From Simkaniaceae bacterium (GTDB taxonomy: Bacteria; Chlamydiota; Chlamydiia; Chlamydiales; Simkaniaceae), in NCBI GenBank assembly GCA_018399055.1, contig CP073762.1, forward strand, positions 868,001 through 932,000: a stretch of 64,000 bases of DNA. Direction: 5' to 3'. The notes below the pieces were generated by a model. It had not been told where the DNA came from, made no database searches, and worked only from the letters and a program-made list of their open reading frames with translations. Shown in pieces: positions 27,108 through 34,137 of this stretch. The position numbers and the translations under genes are program-made. Position 1 is the first letter of the stretch; the number at the start of each line of letters is the position of its first letter.

Positions 27108-27185
27108 GGGTTGCTCCTTTATTTGGCCTTAAATGGCCGTTTTACATTGGAGAGCTTAAGCTACTCCGTTTTTCAGGAGCAACCC
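27108..27185. repeat. 11-bp inverted repeat with nested hairpins before the IS110 transposase
   Basis: GGGTTGCTCCT (27108-27118) and AGGAGCAACCC (27175-27185) are perfect complements. Between them are GGCC-TTAAAT-GGCC and GGAG-AGCTTAAGCT-A-CTCC, so the whole 78-base stretch can fold. It sits where the missing transposase N-terminus should be. Confidence 0.6.
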
Positions 27186-27317
27186 CCTTTAGCGCAATTA
27201 TCTCATGTTGAAAAATGATTTTTTTTAACAGAGCCAAGAAAATATTCAAAGCGCTAAAGAGAAAAATTAGTGGCACTCTGGGGTAGTATACTTTTTGTTT
27301 TTCAAGAAAACAAAAGA

Positions 27318-27731
27318 TCACTCGTCAATAGAGATGGTCTTTTCGAGGACCTCTCTGGTGCAGTAGATAGGGATGTCGTTTTCAAGGGCGAGGGTTAAGC
27401 AATCGCTTGGGCGGGCATCGATTTCTAGAATCCTTCGCAGATCATCGGTTTCCTGCTCGACAAAGAGGCGAGCAAAGTAAATGGTGTCTTGCACATCGGT
27501 GATAACCACCTGAATGAGGCTGATATCAAGACCATTGAAGAGAGAATTAATGAGATCATAAGTGTATGGCCGAGGCTTAACCTGGTCAGCCAGGTGCATT
27601 TGTAGGTTTTGTCCCACATGAGGGGAGGTATAGATTGCAAACTGCTTTTCTTCGGTTCCTAGAATGAACACAGTATAGCTCTGTGATTGCATGATCTTAT
27701 TGAACTGTATAGGAATAAGCTCAAAGTCCAT
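27318..27731 (-). CDS. Bifunctional-nuclease-domain protein (DUF151)
   Basis: 137 aa from ATG 27731, preceded by a G-rich ribosome site (GGGGGGG); the frame extends to 27770 without one. The BFN/DUF151 fold is recognised by FILGTEEKQFAIYTSPHVG, RPYTYDLINSLFNGL, VVITDVQDTIYFARLFV, and the signature EIDARPSDCLTLALENDIPIY. Plant members have DNase/RNase activity; the bacterial role is uncertain. It follows rpiA on the same strand with about 39 bases between them. Confidence 0.88.
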   Translation of the reverse strand: MDFELIPIQFNKIMQSQSYTVFILGTEEKQFAIYTSPHVGQNLQMHLADQVKPRPYTYDLINSLFNGLDISLIQVVITDVQDTIYFARLFVEQETDDLRRILEIDARPSDCLTLALENDIPIYCTREVLEKTISIDE

Positions 27732-27770
27732 AGATTCCCCCCCCTGGTCTCTATTGTTATTATAGAACAA

Positions 27771-28445
27771 TTAGGACCAGTGATCAACCGTCCCATTGGT
27801 CTTTCCGACAAGGACTCGGCCCGCTAGGTTAAAGAAAAACCCTGTTTCTAAGACACCTGGAATCCGAGAAATTTTTTCGTGATCTTTTTCAGGATCATCG
27901 CGAAGTGATTCAAAACGAATATCATAGATGTGGTTCCCGTTATCAGTGACGTAGAGGCCATCGTTATTACGTTTACGGAGAGACCCTTGGTATCCGAGTT
28001 TTCGGATTTTGTCGATGATTGCCTCGGTGGCAAAGGGAAGAACTTCAACCGGAAGGGGGTGTTTCCCCAATTGTTCGACGACTTTAGACTCATCGACGAT
28101 CACTATCATCTCGCGGCTAGTATTTGCAAGGATCTTCTCTCGAAGAAGAGCCCCCCCCCCGCCCTTGGTCATGATCTTTTCCGGGGTGATCTCATCAGCG
28201 CCATCGACAGTGAGATCAACTGAAGTAATGGTGTTGATGTTAGCAACAGGGATACACCCTTCCTTTGCTTGAGTTTCAGAGCGGATAGAGCTCGAAACAA
28301 CCTGGATATCAAGACCATCCTGAACCCGCTCAATCAATCGGGTAATAAAGTGAAACACTGTTGAACCCGTTCCAAGGCCTACAATCATCCCATTTTCTAC
28401 AAAATCGGCGGCGGCATATCCTACGGCTTTCTTCATTTCTTCCAT
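27771..28445 (-). CDS. rpiA: Ribose-5-phosphate isomerase A
   Basis: 224 aa. GLGTGSTV near residue 22, TVDGADEI with catalytic-region Asp residues, KGGGGALLREKI with the active-site Lys and Glu, and KHPLPVEVLPFA are all diagnostic. It interconverts ribose-5-phosphate and ribulose-5-phosphate in the pentose phosphate pathway. The run of nine G in the antisense at 28148-28156 (C9 on the plus strand) lies in the KGGGG codons. It is followed closely by the DUF151 gene. Confidence 0.98.
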   Translation of the reverse strand: MEEMKKAVGYAAADFVENGMIVGLGTGSTVFHFITRLIERVQDGLDIQVVSSSIRSETQAKEGCIPVANINTITSVDLTVDGADEITPEKIMTKGGGGALLREKILANTSREMIVIVDESKVVEQLGKHPLPVEVLPFATEAIIDKIRKLGYQGSLRKRNNDGLYVTDNGNHIYDIRFESLRDDPEKDHEKISRIPGVLETGFFFNLAGRVLVGKTNGTVDHWS

Positions 28446-28563
28446 ATATCCGATTCTCGCTAATGTTTACATTGAGGGCAAGATTTTTCATTGCTTGAGT
28501 TTTTAGAAGATATTTGTCATGCTGCGATTTTTGGAGAACCCCCCTGCATAAGGATCAACTTAA

Positions 28564-28833
28564 ATGGCAAATGGACTCGCAGAAGAAAGTGAAAAGACTA
28601 AAAAAACACGAGAGAAACTACGCAGGCGATTGCGGGAAATGGATAGGGGAATTACTCCTCAGGCTTTGAAAAGAAAGTCCTCTGAAATTCATCGGTGGAT
28701 TACGCGTCATGCTTCTGATCGAATTGTTCTCCGCAGCAAAACCATTTCTCTTTTCGATGAAAATCAAAATACTGCAAACCTCAGTCAAAAGGTTAATGCT
28801 GTGGTTGAAAAGCTGAAGAAACTTGCTCCTTGA
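28564..28833 (+). CDS. Small basic protein, unrecognised
   Basis: 89 aa, strongly charged: repeated Lys/Arg/Glu in KTKKTREKLRRRLREM and a Leu/Val heptad-like C-terminus (SQKVNAVVEKLKKLAP). Predicted all-helical, cytosolic. ATG 28564 lies 43 bases before the tyrS start on the same strand, so it may share a transcript. No family recognised. Basic charge would suit nucleic-acid binding, but nothing proves it. Confidence 0.6.
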   Translation: MANGLAEESEKTKKTREKLRRRLREMDRGITPQALKRKSSEIHRWITRHASDRIVLRSKTISLFDENQNTANLSQKVNAVVEKLKKLAP

Positions 28834-28876
28834 CTCGAACTTGAGATAAATTCCCTTTAGAGATAGACTCATCCCC

Positions 28877-30142
28877 ATGGAAAATGTGATCGAATTTTTA
28901 GAAAAGCGTGGCTTTGTTGACAATGTCACGAGTAGTGAGCTGAAGAAACTCGCCGAAAAGCCCGTTAAAGCATACATTGGGTTTGATCCCACAGCAGATA
29001 GTCTCCACTTGGGGAATCTGGTAGGGATTGTGGCTCTTGCTTGGCTTGAAAAATTTGGTCACACCCCAGTTGCTTTATTGGGTGGAGCTACAGGGAAAAT
29101 TGGTGATCCTTCTGGAAAAAGCCATGAACGTCCGCTGCTCACCGAAGAAGTCCTTCAGAAAAATATTCTGGGGATCCGGAAGCAGCTTGAAAGGTGTTTG
29201 CAAACTCCCATTGTTTTAAACAATGATGATTGGCTTGGGTCCTTTAATCTCATCGACTTTTTAAGAGATGTTGGAAAGCATTTTCGTGTAGGGCCAATGA
29301 TGGGAAAAGAGAGTGTTCGAAATCGCTTCGAGTCTGAAGAAGGAATTAGTTTCACTGAATTTAGTTACCAATTGCTTCAGGGATACGACTTCTACTATTT
29401 ATTTGAGAAGGAAGGGGTAGCTGTTCAAATGGGAGGGAGTGATCAATGGGGAAATATTACAGCAGGAATCGAGTTTACCCGAAAGATCACTGGAAAATCG
29501 AATTACGGATTGACCTTTCCATTGCTCACCCGAAGTGATGGAGCAAAATTTGGGAAGAGTGAGCAGGGAGCCATTTGGCTCGATCCACAAAAAACATCTC
29601 CTTACCAATTCTATCAATATCTTGTTCGCGTTGCTGATAGCGACGTAGTACAACTCCTCCGTATGCTTACCTTTATCGATTTAGAGGAGATTGAAGAGTA
29701 TGACAAATCAATCACATCGGGATCTTTTATTCCAAATGTTGCGCAAAAACGGCTTGCTGAAGAAGTTACCCGTTTTGTCCATGGAGAAGAGGGTCTTCAA
29801 ATTGCCCTAAAAGTAACAGAGGCTGCAGCTCCAGGCTCTAAAGCAACTTTGGATCCAGAGGTGCTTGAAGAAATTGCAAAAGACATGCCAAATACTTCGA
29901 TGGTGATGCGTGATATTGTTGATCAAAAATATACTGACGTTGCTGCGCAAGCAGGCCTTTCTAGCAGCAAAGGAGAAATTGTTCGATTGATCAAAAATGG
30001 TGGGGCCTATCTCAACAACGAAAAAGTCGAAGATCAAGCTCTTTTGATCGAATCTAAACACATTATTGGCGGCAAATATATTCTTTTAGCTGCCGGCAAA
30101 AAAAAGAAAATTTTAATCAAAATTGAAAAAGAACTTGCTTGA
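28877..30142 (+). CDS. tyrS: Tyrosyl-tRNA synthetase
   Basis: 421 aa, TyrRS type 1. The HIGH-equivalent HLGN lies near residue 45, and KFGKS (the KMSKS loop) near residue 224. FTEFSYQLLQGYDFYYLFEKEGVAVQMGGSDQWGNI is the tyrosine-binding region. The C-terminus (~350-421) is an S4 RNA-binding domain with GGAYLNNEKV. It charges tRNA-Tyr. No regulatory leader such as a T-box is visible in the short upstream gap. Confidence 0.99.
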   Translation: MENVIEFLEKRGFVDNVTSSELKKLAEKPVKAYIGFDPTADSLHLGNLVGIVALAWLEKFGHTPVALLGGATGKIGDPSGKSHERPLLTEEVLQKNILGIRKQLERCLQTPIVLNNDDWLGSFNLIDFLRDVGKHFRVGPMMGKESVRNRFESEEGISFTEFSYQLLQGYDFYYLFEKEGVAVQMGGSDQWGNITAGIEFTRKITGKSNYGLTFPLLTRSDGAKFGKSEQGAIWLDPQKTSPYQFYQYLVRVADSDVVQLLRMLTFIDLEEIEEYDKSITSGSFIPNVAQKRLAEEVTRFVHGEEGLQIALKVTEAAAPGSKATLDPEVLEEIAKDMPNTSMVMRDIVDQKYTDVAAQAGLSSSKGEIVRLIKNGGAYLNNEKVEDQALLIESKHIIGGKYILLAAGKKKKILIKIEKELA

Positions 30143-30274
30143 AAATCAGTAAGATAGAAGAATGAAAGTAAGGAAATAAAATTCTTGCTTAATCTTTTTC
30201 ATTGAAAGAAAACAGCAAGACATGAGAAGAGGAATTTAATCTCTTTTGTTTAACATTTAAAGGAGCAGGGTGAT

Positions 30275-30586
30275 ATGGCAACGATTACAAAAAAGAAGCT
30301 CATCAGCGAGATATCTCGCCGCCGAGGTCTTCATCCGAATGAAGTACGCCTTGTGGTGCAGTCGTTTTTAGATTGTATGACAGAGTATCTTTCAGACGGA
30401 GATCGCTTGGAATTTCGTGATTTCGGCGTTTTTGAAGTTGTAAGAAGAAAACAAAAAATTGGAAGAAACCCAAAAAATGCTTCAGTACCTATTGTCATCC
30501 CAGAAAGACGGGCAGTGAAATTCACTCCCGGAAAGAAGATGAAAAACCTAATAGAAACTGAAGAGCAGCAAGGAGCTGCACTGTAA
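30275..30586 (+). CDS. ihfA: HU/IHF-family DNA-binding protein
   Basis: 103 aa. The helical N-terminus (TKKKLISEISRRRGLHPNEVRLVVQSFLDCM), LEFRDFGVFEVVRR and the DNA-contacting arm GRNPKNASVPIVIPERRAVKFTPGKKMK define the HU/IHF superfamily. The FGVFEV and arm sequence look more like IHF than HU, but HU/IHF separation is uncertain; the symbol follows chlamydial usage. It bends DNA and compacts the nucleoid. GGAG lies upstream of ATG. It is the first gene of a conserved chlamydial block. Confidence 0.93.
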   Translation: MATITKKKLISEISRRRGLHPNEVRLVVQSFLDCMTEYLSDGDRLEFRDFGVFEVVRRKQKIGRNPKNASVPIVIPERRAVKFTPGKKMKNLIETEEQQGAAL

Positions 30587-30602
30587 GGTAGAAATACCTT
30601 AC
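30583..30602 (+). other. GAAA-tetraloop hairpin overlapping the ihfA stop
   Basis: GTAAGGTA (30583-30590), GAAA, TACCTTAC (30595-30602); perfect 8-bp stem including the stop codon TAA at 30584-30586. No T-run follows, so it is more likely an mRNA-processing or stability element than a terminator. Confidence 0.55.
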
Positions 30603-30619
30603 TGATTTGGGTGGAAGCT

Positions 30620-32101
30620 ATGAGTGGTCTCGTCACGTTTTTCAAAGGACGTCAGGATTTAGGTTCTGGCTCCGACCTTTTGGATCAGGCGTCTAATGCT
30701 TTCTTAAAAGGTGAAGAAGTTGGCGGGATCCTTCTTTTTTCTATTATTGAAGAGTGCAAAGCGCTTCCTCTAGAATCTCCAGAAGATTGTCTCGATTTCT
30801 ATCGGCTCTTGATTTCTATTCTTTTCATGAGAGAAGAGGAGAATCAGCGAATAGACAATCAGATTGAAGGACTGATTCGAAAGGGAAAAACTGAAGGGTT
30901 TTGGAAAAGTTTTCAACTAGAAGAGGGATACCGCATATTCGTTGACTACTTATATGAAGGGAGAAGGCAACCATTCAAGGTTAAACAGCTTGAAAAGGGC
31001 GCCGTGCTTCAAGAAAATGAGATGCATGCTCTTGAGAGACACATTCCCCACCCCAAAGAAAATGCTGAGCTGGCTCTTGTCTGCCTATATCTTGGATGGG
31101 TGTGGCAAGATGATGAACTAGTGCAATCTGGATTAAAACTCACAGAGTTTTGTCTCTCCCTTTATGATCACGACGGGGAGCTATTTCAGGGTATGTGGGT
31201 AAGAGAATCAGAATATCGGGTCAAAGAGAATACTCATACATTTTCCCTTCTGTTTACTATTGCATCTCATGTAGCTTTAAGTTCCAAAATACAGGTTGTT
31301 TCTGAGGCTCTATCTGAAAAGAGAGAAGGGATGCAGGCATTTGTTGTTCTTTTTGCAAAAGCCTTTCAAAAGCTGCTCGAAGATGAGGAGTCCTTTCCCA
31401 AGGTTCATGAAGGACTAACCTTATATGACCATGATCAGAGCCTAGGTTTTTTGCGCTACCACTACGGGAGCTTAAGCTTCGCTTGCGCCGCATCAGGGGT
31501 GAATACTGGATTGGGTGTGATTCATAAGAAGGGAGTTCACATTACGAGCTTTGGCCCTCATTATGCTCCATTGGCTGATTCGAATTGTTATGGGATTTTT
31601 CGTCCTTCTAACGGAAGTCGCGATGGCTTTAAAGATTTGACTATAGAATCTGGAGATGAGAAAGCCCGCTTTAAAGGGTGGGCACGTGTTGTGGCCCCCG
31701 TAGCTTCTCATGTCTCTAAGCAATCCTATTCCTTTGCCGAGAGAGGCCGACAATGGCTATTCTTTGATGTACTAGGAGAGAAAGACACGGTCAATCTCAC
31801 CATTCGCCAAAGTCAGTTTGACGAGACAGCCCCTCTCCACTTTGTCTTTTTTGTTTCAGCTGACAAAGGAATGATTGAAGGGGAAGGAGAGATTCTCCCT
31901 AAAGCTCTGGAACGATTCCAGGGACGGTCAAATAAAATTATTTTTAGCAGAGGGAAAGAAGTGGTCACCATCACGCCAAATTTTGAGGGTGCTATGGAGG
32001 TGATTCCTCTAGCGGGAGGAGATCACTTTTGGTCAGCAGATTTTTTACTTGCTTTTCCATTAATGGAAAAGATGTCCGCTTATCGCTGGAATATCGAGTA
32101 A
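30620..32101 (+). CDS. CT266-like conserved chlamydial protein
   Basis: About 493 aa. ATG 30620 has GGTGG upstream; a GTG nine bases earlier is the alternative. No signal peptide. The first ~250 residues are helical, with VCLYLGWVWQDDELVQSGLKLTEFCLSLYDHDG resembling an alpha-alpha toroid. The C-terminal ~200 residues are strand-rich (GVIHKKGVHITSFGPHYAPL, WLFFDVLGEKDTVNLTIRQSQF), a layout also seen in heparinase-like proteins, but I cannot claim activity. The context ihf - this gene - accA - msbA matches the order CT267-CT266-CT265-CT264 recalled from Chlamydia trachomatis, with one extra gene inserted after it. Confidence 0.75.
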   Translation: MSGLVTFFKGRQDLGSGSDLLDQASNAFLKGEEVGGILLFSIIEECKALPLESPEDCLDFYRLLISILFMREEENQRIDNQIEGLIRKGKTEGFWKSFQLEEGYRIFVDYLYEGRRQPFKVKQLEKGAVLQENEMHALERHIPHPKENAELALVCLYLGWVWQDDELVQSGLKLTEFCLSLYDHDGELFQGMWVRESEYRVKENTHTFSLLFTIASHVALSSKIQVVSEALSEKREGMQAFVVLFAKAFQKLLEDEESFPKVHEGLTLYDHDQSLGFLRYHYGSLSFACAASGVNTGLGVIHKKGVHITSFGPHYAPLADSNCYGIFRPSNGSRDGFKDLTIESGDEKARFKGWARVVAPVASHVSKQSYSFAERGRQWLFFDVLGEKDTVNLTIRQSQFDETAPLHFVFFVSADKGMIEGEGEILPKALERFQGRSNKIIFSRGKEVVTITPNFEGAMEVIPLAGGDHFWSADFLLAFPLMEKMSAYRWNIE

Positions 32102-32168
32102 AATTTTTGTTCCCTTGCAAAGAATAAAAAAAATCAGGATAATTTACGCATCACTTTTGGAGAATATT

Positions 32169-33131
32169 GTGTCAATACCTAAAGCAATTTTTATTGGTTC
32201 CCTCTCGCTTTTTGCTGTGATTGGTGGGCTCGCGCTTTTTAAAAAGAAAGGAGACGCTGCACCTAAGGAATTAGTAGGAGCACCTACGCTTACTGTGGAA
32301 GCTACCGAGGTAGCTCCTGAGCGCTCGCAGCAGTATCTCCAGCCTGTTCAAGATGAAGTTGCTGAGGAAGAGATGGACCAGGTTTGGCGCCTCTTTACAA
32401 AGGGAAAACAGAAACTTCCAGTTGTTGAGACCGTTCGTTATAAAAGCCGTGTTTCTTGGCTGAAGGGAAGGCCTGCTTGGATCACTGATTATGCGGCTCA
32501 TTTTTCGACATCACGTCATTTTATTGCACGGAGCTTGAATGGGAAGAAAGATTACTACACACAAAAGATTTCTCCTGGTGATCAGTTTAATATCTTAAAG
32601 AAAGATGTGAACTTTTATTTAGTTGTTGATCTCTCTCGTTGCAAACTGTGGTTTTATGCCCTGGATGGAGCAACAAACGAGCGTCATTTGTTAAAAACCT
32701 ACAAAGTTGGGCTTGGCCGTTTTGATGAAGATTCTTACTCCGGCTTGCTCACTCCAAAAGGAAAGTTCTCTTTGGGGGACAAGGTAGCGATCTATAAGAC
32801 GGGCATGTCGGGTTATTTTCAAGATGATGAAGTGGAGATGGTACGGGTTTTTGGAACAAGATGGATCCCATTTTCGGAAGAGCTCAGTGGAGAGGGAGAC
32901 AGCCCTCGTGGATATGGTTTCCATGGTGCTCCATGGGTATTTGATGTGGGAACCGAAACGTACAGTGAAGATCTTTCAACAATTGGAAGTTATGAAAGTG
33001 ATGGTTGCATCCGGCTTGCACAAAACGACATCGAAGAATTGTATGCCATTATTATTACTAAGCCAACCGTTGTGGAAATCGTGACAGATTTTCATGACGC
33101 GGAGATCCCTGGAGATCTAGTAGAAAATTAA
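32169..33131 (+). CDS. L,D-transpeptidase (YkuD domain)
   Basis: About 320 aa. The YkuD active-site pattern is present: GFHGAP with His252, then SDGCIRL with Ser277 and catalytic Cys280. Before it, YLVVDLSRCKLWFYAL and YSGLLTPKGKFSLGDK are the usual domain opening. An N-terminal hydrophobic segment (PKAIFIGSLSLFAVIGGLALF) anchors it to the inner membrane with the domain outside. GTG 32169 with GGAG upstream is preferred over TTG 32115. The enzyme makes 3-3 crosslinks in peptidoglycan or attaches proteins to it, which is notable in chlamydiae, whose peptidoglycan is scant. It is inserted between the CT266-like gene and accA. Confidence 0.85.
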   Translation: MSIPKAIFIGSLSLFAVIGGLALFKKKGDAAPKELVGAPTLTVEATEVAPERSQQYLQPVQDEVAEEEMDQVWRLFTKGKQKLPVVETVRYKSRVSWLKGRPAWITDYAAHFSTSRHFIARSLNGKKDYYTQKISPGDQFNILKKDVNFYLVVDLSRCKLWFYALDGATNERHLLKTYKVGLGRFDEDSYSGLLTPKGKFSLGDKVAIYKTGMSGYFQDDEVEMVRVFGTRWIPFSEELSGEGDSPRGYGFHGAPWVFDVGTETYSEDLSTIGSYESDGCIRLAQNDIEELYAIIITKPTVVEIVTDFHDAEIPGDLVEN

Positions 33132-33143
33132 GAAGGTGGAAGA

Positions 33144-34106
33144 ATGTTAGACCATGAAAAGCAAATCCATGATCACGAAAAGACCATTGCTCAACTAAAG
33201 GAGCAAAATAAGGTCAATGGGATTTGGACTGATGAGGAACTTGTCAAGCTTGAGAACAAGCTTGAGAAACTCAAAGAGCAGGTCTACTCACAACTTTCTC
33301 CTTGGGAGCGCGTAACAATTTGCCGCCACCCCGACCGACCCCGTTCCATTGATTATATTAAGAACCTATGTGAGAGCTTCACCGAGATCTTTGGCGACCG
33401 CCTCTACCGAGATGATCAAGCGATTGTTGCAGGTTTAGGGATTATTGGTGGGGAAAAGTTTGTTATTATTGCTCAAGAAAAAGGGTGCGACACTGAAAGT
33501 CGTCTCTACCGCAACTTCGGGATGCCGCATCCGGAAGGATACCGGAAAGCCCTTCGAGTAATGAAGCTCGCTGAAAAATTTAATCTACCCGTCCTTTCCC
33601 TCCTTGATACCCCCGGAGCTTATCCTGGGCTCGCGGCTGAGGAACGAGGTCAAGGATCAGCCATTGCAACCAATCTTTTGGAGATGGCTAATCTTAGAAC
33701 GCCCATTATTATTGTCCTTATTGGAGAAGGATGTTCTGGAGGTGCCTTGGGAATGGGTATTGGCGATGTCTTTGGAATGCTTGAGCACTCCTATTATTCT
33801 GTGATTTCCCCTGAAGGATGTGCTTCGATTCTTTGGAGAGATGCTGCCAAAAATGAAGAGGCTGCAGAGACCCTAAAAATGCAGGCTGAAGATCTTCTTG
33901 AGTTTGGAGTAATCGACGAAATTATTGAAGAACCACAGGGTGGAGCTCATCATGATCCAAAGCTTGTCTATGACGGTGTGAAAAAATTTATCACAAAAGA
34001 GGCAAAGCGTCTTGAAAAGATCCCGGTTGATGAACTTCTAGAAAAGAGATATCAAAAGTTTCGCAAATTAGGGGCTTTCACTGTTGAGGCGGAAGCTGCA
34101 GAGTGA
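33144..34106 (+). CDS. accA: Acetyl-CoA carboxylase carboxyltransferase subunit alpha
   Basis: 320 aa. The amphipathic N-terminus ([23 protein letters not shown]) precedes the carboxyltransferase core: [61 protein letters not shown], and [15 protein letters not shown]. With AccD it transfers carboxyl from biotin to acetyl-CoA, giving malonyl-CoA for fatty-acid synthesis. It follows the transpeptidase by 12 bases and is likely co-transcribed. AGAAGGTGG precedes the ATG. Confidence 0.98.
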   Translation: MLDHEKQIHDHEKTIAQLKEQNKVNGIWTDEELVKLENKLEKLKEQVYSQLSPWERVTICRHPDRPRSIDYIKNLCESFTEIFGDRLYRDDQAIVAGLGIIGGEKFVIIAQEKGCDTESRLYRNFGMPHPEGYRKALRVMKLAEKFNLPVLSLLDTPGAYPGLAAEERGQGSAIATNLLEMANLRTPIIIVLIGEGCSGGALGMGIGDVFGMLEHSYYSVISPEGCASILWRDAAKNEEAAETLKMQAEDLLEFGVIDEIIEEPQGGAHHDPKLVYDGVKKFITKEAKRLEKIPVDELLEKRYQKFRKLGAFTVEAEAAE

Positions 34107-34111
34107 CAATT

Positions 34112-34136
34112 AACCTAGAATCTCGTATTCTAGGTT
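34112..34136 (+). promoter_or_regulatory. Perfect 10-bp hairpin just before the msbA start
   Basis: AACCTAGAAT (34112-34121), loop CTCGT, ATTCTAGGTT (34127-34136). The ATG at 34138 follows after one base, leaving no room for a free Shine-Dalgarno. No T-run follows, so it is not a standard terminator; control of msbA translation or mRNA processing is possible. Confidence 0.6.
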
Positions 34137-34137
34137 C

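Larger units (their letters stand above)
25929..27200 (-). mobile_element. IS110/IS1111-type element, probably defective
   Basis: The ends are suggested by a 9-bp inverted repeat, TAATTGCGC at 25929-25937 and its complement at 27192-27200, giving 1272 bp. Subterminal inverted repeats are typical of the IS1111 subgroup. The transposase frame on the reverse strand lacks its N-terminus. About 225 bases of non-coding or weakly coding sequence lie between the transposase stop and the right-hand end, where IS1111-type elements encode their guide (bridge) RNA. The exact ends are not proven. Confidence 0.6.
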
